Assembly (NCBI GenBank): GCA_007050885.1 | Contig: SMYQ01000043.1 | Location: 1 to 22,853 of the forward strand | Length of the DNA: 22,853 nucleotides | Direction: 5' to 3' | Origin: Candidatus Bathyarchaeota archaeon | GTDB taxonomy: Archaea; Thermoproteota; Bathyarchaeia; 40CM-2-53-6; RBG-13-38-9 | Part shown: positions 15,184 to 21,744 of the stretch, in pieces | Position numbering within the stretch: the first letter of the stretch is position 1 | Layout: every line of letters begins with the position of its first letter | Program-made: the position numbers and the translations under genes | Notes under the pieces: model-generated | Database searches by the model: none | What the model was told of the DNA's origin: nothing | The model's input: the letters and a program-made list of their open reading frames with translations, nothing else

Positions 15184-15624
15184 TTACCTGTTTGATGATC
15201 CGGATTTTTGAGCTGCAATTGTTGTTACTACTAGCCTATTCTGTTTAACGCCTCTTTTTTTCATTATTTCTTCAGATAATTTCCTTGCTAATTTCGCATC
15301 ACCTTTTACAGCGATAATTTCTAGACAATGGTGTTTATCAAGATGGAGATGAGTTGTGGAGCTGATTATGTTCTGATAAATATGTTGAATATCAGTAAGA
15401 CCTTCTTCCAATCCTCTGACGTCGTGGTCATAGATTATTACTAATCCACCAGCAACATCCTCTTTGACATCATGACTCAATTTATAGTCATCCAGAAAAC
15501 TTCTCATCGCTGTCTGTATAGCTTTTGATCTATCATAACCAATTTTTTTGATAGTGGTATCAAACTCCTCAACAAGTTTTTGTGGAGCAGAGACGCTGAA
15601 TCTAAAGACGTTTTCGGATCCCAA
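15184..15624 (-). CDS. nikR: NikR, nickel-responsive transcription repressor
   Basis: NikR is a ribbon-helix-helix repressor that binds nickel through an ACT-like C-terminal domain and then shuts off nickel uptake genes. Residues 5-47 are the ribbon-helix-helix DNA-binding part (FRFSVSAPQKLVEEFD...GYDRSKAI). The metal site is H81, H92, H94 and C100 (THLHLDKHHC). Each is exactly five residues beyond the E. coli ligands H76, H87, H89 and C95, so the high-affinity nickel site is complete. The 146 residues are close to the family norm. The start is TTG at 15624 with AGGT about eight bases before it. It is divergent from nikM across 91 bases, the natural place for an operator controlling both sides. 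Confidence 0.92.
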   Translation of the reverse strand: MGSENVFRFSVSAPQKLVEEFDTTIKKIGYDRSKAIQTAMRSFLDDYKLSHDVKEDVAGGLVIIYDHDVRGLEEGLTDIQHIYQNIISSTTHLHLDKHHCLEIIAVKGDAKLARKLSEEIMKKRGVKQNRLVVTTIAAQKSGSSNR

Positions 15625-15663
15625 AGTGATTACCTGAACGCATTATTAATACCGATAAACCTT

Positions 15664-15701
15664 TAATACTGCTATTATTACTAATTTGAAAAAAAGTATT
15701 A
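15664..15701. promoter_or_regulatory. Candidate NikR operator in nikR-nikM divergent region
   Basis: TAATACT (15664-15670) and AGTATTA (15695-15701) form a 7-base inverted repeat with a 24-base spacer, and a further TAATAC lies at 15647-15652. E. coli NikR binds GTATGA-N16-TCATAC, so the half-site is similar (GTATTA) but the spacing differs. This is a weak, inference-level call based on position and symmetry. Confidence 0.35.
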
Positions 15702-15715
15702 CTGACGGGACATAG

Positions 15716-16366
15716 ATGCACATACCTGATGGATTTCTCGACATTACCACGGCAACTGTCACTTACATCATATTCATCGTTTTTGGATACTATGCACTTA
15801 GAAAAAGCAGAGGAATGATGGAATCTGAAATGATCTCTTTCGTATCTATCCTTGCGGCAGGAATCTTTGCTGCACAAATGTTGAATTGGCCCCTTCCAGG
15901 AGGAACAAGTCTGCATTTTGTTGGAGGAGCACTAGCTGGGATCTTATTAGGACCATGGCTCGGATTCTTAACAATATGCTCTGTTGTACTTGTACAGGCC
16001 TTGATATTTCATGATGGTGGAATAACGACACTGGGAGCAAATGCACTTAATATGGCCGTAATCGCAGTCCTAATGGGATATTCCAGTTATGAATTTCTAA
16101 TTAGAAATTTTGGGAATCGTGATTCTATTCGTTTTCTTGGAGCTTTCTTAGGGGGTTGGTTGGGCATAATACTTGCTGGAGCCGCTGTAGCCATACAGAT
16201 AGGTTACTCACAATCATTTCCATACGGACTTGTCATCACAATCCCCGTCATGGTTGGATGGCATGCAGTACTTGGAATAATTGAGGGAATCATAACAGCA
16301 TTAACCATCATCTACCTATCGCGAAGAGCACCTCAGTTACTATCAATCAAAAGAGGCGTCAAATAA
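15716..16366 (+). CDS. nikM: NikM, nickel-binding S component of ECF transporter
   Basis: NikM is the membrane substrate-capture subunit of a nickel (or cobalt) energy-coupling-factor transporter. It begins MHIPDGFLD, the conserved N-terminus whose Met1 amine and His2 hold the metal. H67 (in GGTSLHFVGG) is at the same number as the third ligand in the known NikM2 structure. The 216 residues include six or seven membrane segments. The sequence LAGILLGPWLGF and the WHAVLGIIEGIITAL near the C-terminus are family signatures. CbiM, the cobalt homologue, is very similar; nickel is preferred because a nikR gene with an intact nickel site is divergent from it. The next gene, nikN, begins on or beside its stop codon. 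Confidence 0.92.
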   Translation: MHIPDGFLDITTATVTYIIFIVFGYYALRKSRGMMESEMISFVSILAAGIFAAQMLNWPLPGGTSLHFVGGALAGILLGPWLGFLTICSVVLVQALIFHDGGITTLGANALNMAVIAVLMGYSSYEFLIRNFGNRDSIRFLGAFLGGWLGIILAGAAVAIQIGYSQSFPYGLVITIPVMVGWHAVLGIIEGIITALTIIYLSRRAPQLLSIKRGVK

Positions 16367-16653
16367 TTTTTCTTAAAACGAAAACTCTGATTTTTCTAGC
16401 AATCATAATTCTTGTAAGCCCAATTTTTGGAATAATACTAGCCGACATAGTAGGATTTCATGAACCACTTGATATCGCAGCTAAAAGAGTTGAACTTCAT
16501 GATTTGTCTAAAGACGTGAATTGGACACCTCTTTTCGATTATGCTGTACCTGGTCTTTCACCAGAAATAGGATACATAATCTCTGGATTATTAGGAATCA
16601 CCATAATATTAGTCGCAGGTCTTGTTTTCAAAGGGCGTGGGAAGCAACAATGA
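16366..16653 (+). CDS. nikN: NikN, small PDGLE-like accessory subunit; non-standard start
   Basis: A frame between nikM and nikQ encodes about 95 residues with the layout of NikN/CbiN-like accessory subunits. It has a membrane helix (KTLIFLAIIILVSPIFGI), an outside loop with EPLDIAAKRVEL and PLFDYAVPGL (compare the P-D-G-L-E ... D-Y-x-V-P-G pattern of the PDGLE family), and a second helix (GYIISGLLGITIILVAGLVF). The frame has no ATG, GTG or TTG from the TGA at 16282 up to the first helix. The best starts are ATT at 16366 or ATA at 16363, overlapping the nikM stop; a CTG at 16387 is another choice. The nikQ ATG overlaps its TGA stop (ATGA at 16650-16653). Standard gene finders would miss it. 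Identity sure, start unsure. Confidence 0.8.
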   Translation: MFLKTKTLIFLAIIILVSPIFGIILADIVGFHEPLDIAAKRVELHDLSKDVNWTPLFDYAVPGLSPEIGYIISGLLGITIILVAGLVFKGRGKQQ

Positions 16654-17369
16654 AAATAAAAACACTCACCATCAAATTTTTTGAAGGTTTGGCAGAAACA
16701 ATTGACTCATTAAACACTGAGGCGAGAGTTCCTCTAAATAGACCTTTAGTCACAGCTTCGGCTTTGATTCTTACCAGTGCAGTTGCTTTTAGTCACAATT
16801 TCGAATTTCCTTTGCTAATACTATTATTAAGTATAGGAATCATTATTTTGACTAATACACCTCTCCGGCCGTGGATGAGAATCATAACATTGACTCTAGT
16901 TTGGGTAACCCTAGTTTCAATTCCCTTACCCTTCATAACTCCTGGGGAACCAGTTATGAGTTTTACATTCAATTCAATGGTCCTAAATATCACTGAAGAA
17001 GGACTTCACATAATGATTGTATTCATATTAAGAATCGTTTCCGCTTCATCAATATTCACAGCTTTCGTATTGATCATTGGCTGGAGAGGAATAATTAGAG
17101 GACTGGAGTTTTTCCGTATACCCAGAGAACTAACACTCTTGTTAAAACTATCAGTCATACATATACCCTTGACAATTCGTGAAGCTGCAAAGATGATATC
17201 TGCGAGAGATGCACGAATCATGAAAGGTATCGGAGTCAAGAAACTTTGGATAACTCTAGCCAGTGTTGTTGGAGAACTTTTTCTAAGAAGTTATGAGCGT
17301 GCTTGGAGAGTAGACAAAGCAATTAAAGCTCGAAGCTTCGAGTCGATAGATAATTTTTCGAGGGTTTAA
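16650..17369 (+). CDS. nikQ: NikQ, transmembrane T component of nickel ECF transporter
   Basis: NikQ/CbiQ couples the ATPase to the substrate-binding subunit in the membrane. The 239-residue product has about five hydrophobic segments and the cytoplasmic coupling helices typical of the family, with REAAKMISARDARIMKG (Ala-Arg motif 1) and ERAWRVDKAIKARSFE (motif 2, A-x-x-A-R). The ATG at 16650 overlaps the nikN stop as ATGA, indicating translational coupling. A longer frame from 16521 exists but its first 43 residues are the nikN region read out of frame. The RBS GGGAAG is nine bases or so upstream. nikO follows after 68 bases. Confidence 0.9.
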   Translation: MKIKTLTIKFFEGLAETIDSLNTEARVPLNRPLVTASALILTSAVAFSHNFEFPLLILLLSIGIIILTNTPLRPWMRIITLTLVWVTLVSIPLPFITPGEPVMSFTFNSMVLNITEEGLHIMIVFILRIVSASSIFTAFVLIIGWRGIIRGLEFFRIPRELTLLLKLSVIHIPLTIREAAKMISARDARIMKGIGVKKLWITLASVVGELFLRSYERAWRVDKAIKARSFESIDNFSRV

Positions 17370-17437
17370 ATTGATTAGAATTATACAATTTCAAAAGACT
17401 GCTTCTAATGTCGGTAATTCAAAATTGAAAATCTGAG

Positions 17438-18283
17438 ATGCGTTCAGTCATGCTACTAAGAGTAGATAAAATCAGATTCGAATACCCTGGAGAACCTGAA
17501 ATCCTAAAGGAAGCAACTTTTAGCGCAGATAAAGGAGAGATAGTTGCCATAATTGGGCCAAATGGAAGCGGGAAAACTACATTACTCATGGTAGCAGCTG
17601 GACTTTTGGATCCCAGTAAGGGTAATGTCTACGTAGAAGACAAACCATTAAGAGACCAGCTACCAAAAATTCGCAGCAGAATAGGTTTAGTATTCCAAGA
17701 GCCTGATGATCAACTCTTCAATCCAACAGTCTATGAAGAGTTAGCATTTGCCCTTCGACAACTTTTAGATTCCGTAGAAGAAGTTGATGAAAAAGTTAGA
17801 AAGATCACCAAAAAATTTGATCTAAAAGAAATTATTAACAAACCTCCTTACAAACTTAGTATAGGAGAGAAACGCATAGTTGCTTTAGCTTCAGTCATCG
17901 CTTACGACCCTGATATTCTTTTACTTGATGAACCAACCGCCAACCTTAGCTCCGGGCCAATAAAAGCGATTGAAGAAATACTTCAAGAAGCAAAGAAATC
18001 AGGAAAAGTCGTTGTTATTGCTTCACATGACGTCGAATTCGTAGCTTCAGTATCAGACCGCATTTACGTGATTAATAGAGGTGCAATTATTGGAGGTATT
18101 AACGCCAGATCTATATTATCAGATAATAGTATGCTTACCATAGCAGATATGAACCCACCTCTTGTTCTTCAAACTTTAAGAGAACTTAGACTTGAATCAG
18201 AAAATACTCCCATGACCATCAGAGAATTATCCAATTATCCAAAAAAGCATGTAGTGAAAAGACTTCTAAAAATGCATAGTTAA
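17438..18283 (+). CDS. nikO: NikO, ATPase of nickel ECF transporter
   Basis: This ABC ATPase powers the nickel ECF transporter. Walker A GPNGSGKTT is at 40-48, the Q-loop is in VFQEPDDQLFNPTVYEE, the signature is LSIGEKR (variant of LSGGQ, common in CbiO-like proteins), Walker B is ILLLDEPT and the switch His is in IASHD. QEPDDQLF with TVxEE is characteristic of CbiO/EcfA subunits. The product is 281 residues, including a C-terminal extension after the nucleotide domain. Two in-frame ATGs, 17438 and 17450, are possible; the second (MLLRVDKI) fits the family start slightly better. A 145-base gap follows, with a weak inverted repeat ATCTTA/TAAGAT at 18312-18333. Confidence 0.92.
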   Translation: MRSVMLLRVDKIRFEYPGEPEILKEATFSADKGEIVAIIGPNGSGKTTLLMVAAGLLDPSKGNVYVEDKPLRDQLPKIRSRIGLVFQEPDDQLFNPTVYEELAFALRQLLDSVEEVDEKVRKITKKFDLKEIINKPPYKLSIGEKRIVALASVIAYDPDILLLDEPTANLSSGPIKAIEEILQEAKKSGKVVVIASHDVEFVASVSDRIYVINRGAIIGGINARSILSDNSMLTIADMNPPLVLQTLRELRLESENTPMTIRELSNYPKKHVVKRLLKMHS

Positions 18284-18428
18284 TTACTAAGACTGGACAT
18301 TTTCATTAATGATCTTATTTAATTAATTAAGATGTCAGCGTTTATGTTCTATATCTGCAAAAAGATTATGTACCTTCAAAATACACTTTCCAGAGAATTC
18401 AGAAAAGCGATTTTCGGTGAAGAAACAT

Positions 18429-19754
18429 TTGAGTGAAAATAAGATTAGTCGAAGAAAATATCTAAAGTATGCTGGGGCTGCGGTAGCTGTAGGAGCAATC
18501 GCCGCCACAGGATATGGCATATCTCAATATTACCAACCATCAAAACCACTAATACCAATGCCCACAAGCCCAACACCAACAATAACTACAAATGGAAAGA
18601 GAAAAGTCAAGATCGGAGGCACTAAACCTCTCACTGGAATAGAATCATATACAGGCAGACAAGAGCATAATGGAAACGCACTTTGGGCTAATACAGTCAA
18701 TGAGGCTGGCGGTATTAAAGCTGGAGACGGAAACACATACGAAGTTGAACTGATAACTTATAATGATGAATCCAAACCAGAAAATGTGCCTAGACTATAT
18801 GAGAAACTGATTGTCGAAGATCAAGTAGACTTTTTATTTGGACCAGCGTGGGGACCCCTCGGTATGGCTACAGTCCCGATTGTTGAGAAATATCGTAAAT
18901 TTGAAGTATATGGCACATGCTCTTTTGATCCAAGAGATTATAGAGATTGGAAATACATCGTTCATACTATCACTAATGGACCAGGATATATGCCAGGCAT
19001 TTTGGACATGATTTGGGAACGTATTGTTCCTTATGATCCTGAAGCAAAGAATGTTGCAATAATTCATGGCGATGATGCATTCCGAATGACTGCTGGCTCA
19101 TATGGTAAAAAGTATGCCGATGAAAAAGGCTTCAATGTAGTCTTTTATGACTCATATGGTACAGGCACCACAGACCTGACTCCAATACTAACTAAAGCTA
19201 AAGCTGCTGAGCCTGCCATATTTCTTAATCCTGGATCCTTTGTCGATGCTATGTTACTTATGAAACAAATGCGTGAACTTGATTTCAACATAAAGCTCAT
19301 CTGGCCAGGCACAGGTGCCGTTCTCGGAGAATTTTATGATTCTAATGGAAAATATGCTGAAGGCTGTGTAACTTGTACTCAATGGGAGGAGGGGTTCCTC
19401 TATAGACAAGATTTTGGTCCAAGTCATGATGAATTCATAGACGCATATCAGAAACAGTATGATGAGATGACAAATTATACCGCAGCAACTGGATATCAGC
19501 AAGGATTAGTTGTACAGAAAGCTATGGAGTACTCTAGTGATCCGTTGGATTCCGACTCTGTAAGAAAGGCTGCTGGTGAGATAGAGATGACAACATTCTA
19601 CGGTAAATACAAAGTTGACCCAGTAACAGGTTGGCAAATAGGACACCAGATGGGTGTTGTTCAATGGCAAAATGGAAAGAAGGTGGTTGTATGGCCATTG
19701 GAAGCTGGCGCCAAGGAAGTCTGGTATCCTTCAAAAAAATGGTCTGAAATGTAG
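18429..19754 (+). CDS. Tat-exported LivK/Peripla_BP_6-type binding protein, paralogue of 13258-14580
   Basis: This is a second type I substrate-binding protein of 441 residues with the perfect twin-arginine motif SRRKYLK, then GGTKPLTGIESYTG, NEAGGIKAGDGNTYEVEL, FGPAWGPLGMATVP and a C-terminus ending KKWSEM. It parallels the protein at 13258-14580 along its whole length (also PKWSER at the end) and shares near-identical DNA blocks, so the two are recent duplicates or have undergone gene conversion. The ligand is unknown; amino acids, amides or urea are family options. TTG 18429 is chosen because GGTGA precedes it by eight bases; a GTG at 18417 overlapping that site would add four residues. 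It follows nikO but has a 145-base gap and probably its own promoter. No cognate permease is nearby. Confidence 0.85.
   Translation: MSENKISRRKYLKYAGAAVAVGAIAATGYGISQYYQPSKPLIPMPTSPTPTITTNGKRKVKIGGTKPLTGIESYTGRQEHNGNALWANTVNEAGGIKAGDGNTYEVELITYNDESKPENVPRLYEKLIVEDQVDFLFGPAWGPLGMATVPIVEKYRKFEVYGTCSFDPRDYRDWKYIVHTITNGPGYMPGILDMIWERIVPYDPEAKNVAIIHGDDAFRMTAGSYGKKYADEKGFNVVFYDSYGTGTTDLTPILTKAKAAEPAIFLNPGSFVDAMLLMKQMRELDFNIKLIWPGTGAVLGEFYDSNGKYAEGCVTCTQWEEGFLYRQDFGPSHDEFIDAYQKQYDEMTNYTAATGYQQGLVVQKAMEYSSDPLDSDSVRKAAGEIEMTTFYGKYKVDPVTGWQIGHQMGVVQWQNGKKVVVWPLEAGAKEVWYPSKKWSEM
18450..18481. repeat. 32-base perfect inverted repeat copy B (matches 14528-14559)
   Basis: Exact reverse complement of 14528-14559, about 3.9 kb away in the paralogous gene. 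Confidence 0.9.
18696..18751. repeat. 56-base inverted repeat copy B (matches 14276-14331)
   Basis: Matches the reverse complement of 14276-14331 with one mismatch at 18713. Confidence 0.9.
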
Positions 19755-19800
19755 AACACGCGCATAATAAGAAGAAAAGTAATATGTGAAATAATAAATC

Positions 19801-20682
19801 TTAACCTTTTATAGCGCCGAAAGTAAGACCTCTAACTAGATATCTCTGAATAGCTAGTCCGAATGCAAGAGTAGGAATAACTGCTATACATCCTAAAGCT
19901 GCCATTATTCCGTACATATGCCCTGCATCAGATTCGAAAAGACCTATCTGAACAGGTATAGTGACTGCATACCTATGGGATATAGTTAATGCGACTATTA
20001 GATCACTCCAGTTTAGTATGAATATGAATAGAGCTGTTACTGCAAGACCTCCTCTGACAAGCGGCAATACGACTCTCACAAAAGTCATTGCTGGACTACA
20101 TCCGTCCATAATAGCCGCCTCGTCTATCTCACGTGGTAGATCATCGAAGAAACTTCTCATTAGCCAAATAACGAAGGGTACTGGAAATAATCCGTATAAC
20201 AAAATCATACCTATTGCACTGTCCATCAGATGAATAGTAGAAAACCAGATGACTATCGGCATTAGAATTGCAATTGGAGGTAGCATCCTAAAGGTTAAAA
20301 ACATATAATCGCCTGAAGCTTTATATCTAGACATTGCGTATGCAGCTGTTGTCCCGATAAAAATCGAGAGAAGAGTCCCAAAAGTACTAAAAATTATACT
20401 GTTCATAATTGCTCTAGTCGCGGTATCATGGATAATCGGATCCGTTGCTGGATTCAATAAACCCCATTCAGCTAAAGTCTCAGCAGGAATAAATAATTGG
20501 AGATAGTTTAGCGTAGTTGGATTATTAGGCCACCATAGAACCACACTGGGACTCCATTCAAAGAAGGGCTTTATTGACATCGTAAACATCCAATATAACG
20601 GGAATAACGCAAAGAAAACTACGCCTAATCCAAAAGAATACCTAATAATCGAAGAGATTATTTTCTCGTAACGGGGATTCAT
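19801..20682 (-). CDS. MalG-type ABC permease, CUT1-like carbohydrate family
   Basis: This 293-residue inner-membrane permease is the second subunit of a binding-protein-dependent importer of the carbohydrate (CUT1/MalFG) type. It has about six membrane segments (near 15-36, 88-112, 120-145, 153-172, 205-225 and 258-278). The coupling motif is EIDEAAIMDGCSPAMTFVRV, the EAA-loop that contacts the ATPase. The N-terminal KPFFEWSPS segment is common in MalG proteins. ATG 20682 has AGGAG about 13 bases upstream, inside the end of the preceding permease gene, six bases away. No ATPase gene is present downstream within the window. The gap to the convergent LivK-type gene is 46 bases. Substrate unknown. 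Confidence 0.88.
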   Translation of the reverse strand: MNPRYEKIISSIIRYSFGLGVVFFALFPLYWMFTMSIKPFFEWSPSVVLWWPNNPTTLNYLQLFIPAETLAEWGLLNPATDPIIHDTATRAIMNSIIFSTFGTLLSIFIGTTAAYAMSRYKASGDYMFLTFRMLPPIAILMPIVIWFSTIHLMDSAIGMILLYGLFPVPFVIWLMRSFFDDLPREIDEAAIMDGCSPAMTFVRVVLPLVRGGLAVTALFIFILNWSDLIVALTISHRYAVTIPVQIGLFESDAGHMYGIMAALGCIAVIPTLAFGLAIQRYLVRGLTFGAIKG

Positions 20683-20688
20683 ATTGCA

Positions 20689-21588
20689 TCATTCTCCTCT
20701 TTGGGCAGCCCTCAATGGCTTCACTGCATACCAAGCCACAATAATACAAGCTATGAAAATTATAAGACTCTGCGTCGCAGTTCTACCATATTTCAAATAT
20801 TTGAAACCTGATTCGTAAAGATTCATAGTAATTGTCTGTGTTGCATATCCAGGTCCACCTTGCGTCATCATATAAGGATAATCAAAGATCTTGAGGCTTT
20901 CAATAGCTCTAAGGAGTAATGCGATCATCATCGGTCTTTTTAACATTGGAAGTATAACTCTCCGGAAAGTATACCACTTTGAAGCGCCCAACACATATGC
21001 TGCGTTTATTGGCTCTTGAGGAAGAGACAATAACGCTGCCGACATGATTAAGAAAATAAACGGAGTCCACTGCCAAATATCAGCAAGCATAATCGAGATG
21101 AGAGCCCAAGTTGGATTAGATAGGAAAGAAATCGATATGCCTAAAAAAATTTGTAATAGGCCATTTACTGGACCACTTTCAACAAACATTAAGTAGAATA
21201 CATAACCGCCAGCGGCTGGAACCACCATCATAGGAACTACCGCCACTAGAGTGACGAATTTTCTTCCAATGAATTTGCCCAGAAAAATATAGGCCAACAG
21301 AAATCCGAGCAGAAATTCGATTGGAACAACTACTGCACCTATAAAAAGTGTTCGTGCAACAGCCGCCAAGAATAACGGATCATTGATGGCATATACGAAA
21401 GCTATTGGACCGATGAACTGTGCCCGCCACCAATCGATAGTAATTTGTGGCACCCAATTGGTCATACCAACATACCATGTTAGCGCGAAAGGAATAATTG
21501 CCGTGAAATTCATAACTATTTGTACAGGCAAGATCAGTAGAATCTTAAACTTCTCTGGTACTCTGAACCAGCTACTTAGACTCGCCAT
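20689..21588 (-). CDS. MalF-type ABC permease, CUT1-like carbohydrate family
   Basis: This 299-residue permease is the first membrane subunit of the same importer. It has about six hydrophobic segments, an extracellular stretch (TNWVPQITIDWWRAQFIG) and the EAA-type coupling loop (EPINAAYVLGASKWYTFRRVILP). The tail ...TQGGPGYATQTITMNLYESGF is a hallmark of MalF/UgpA-like permeases. The start is ATG 21588 with a strong GGTGAT eight bases before it. The MalG-type gene follows after six bases. The divergent solute-binding protein at 21745 is the obvious partner. Substrate could be a sugar, polyol or glycerol-phosphate; the sequence does not decide. Confidence 0.88.
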   Translation of the reverse strand: MASLSSWFRVPEKFKILLILPVQIVMNFTAIIPFALTWYVGMTNWVPQITIDWWRAQFIGPIAFVYAINDPLFLAAVARTLFIGAVVVPIEFLLGFLLAYIFLGKFIGRKFVTLVAVVPMMVVPAAGGYVFYLMFVESGPVNGLLQIFLGISISFLSNPTWALISIMLADIWQWTPFIFLIMSAALLSLPQEPINAAYVLGASKWYTFRRVILPMLKRPMMIALLLRAIESLKIFDYPYMMTQGGPGYATQTITMNLYESGFKYLKYGRTATQSLIIFIACIIVAWYAVKPLRAAQRGE

Positions 21589-21701
21589 GCCGAATTATCA
21601 CCTTTATTGGAATAATCCATTATGACCCTCAACTACATGTAGATAAAGATTTTCAACGATGCGCGCTAACATATTTTCGAATCATTGGGCATTCCATATA
21701 G

Positions 21702-21709
21702 CTTTATAA
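21702..21709 (+). promoter_or_regulatory. TATA box of solute-binding protein gene
   Basis: CTTTATAA lies about 43 bases before the ATG at 21745, so transcription would begin near 21732 and give a very short leader. The 156-base divergent region also contains GCGCGC at 21661-21666 and the leftward permease promoter. Confidence 0.45.
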
Positions 21710-21744
21710 CTAATCTATAACATTAGCAAAATTAGTGCAACATT

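Noticed and set aside
16521..16649. Long N-terminal extension of nikQ
   Set aside because: This stretch is the nikN coding region in another frame, and the ATGA overlap at 16650-16653 gives a better start.
15716..18283. Cobalt (CbiMNQO) transporter
   Set aside because: Sequence alone is close to CbiM, but the divergent nikR with an intact nickel site and no cobalamin genes nearby favour nickel.
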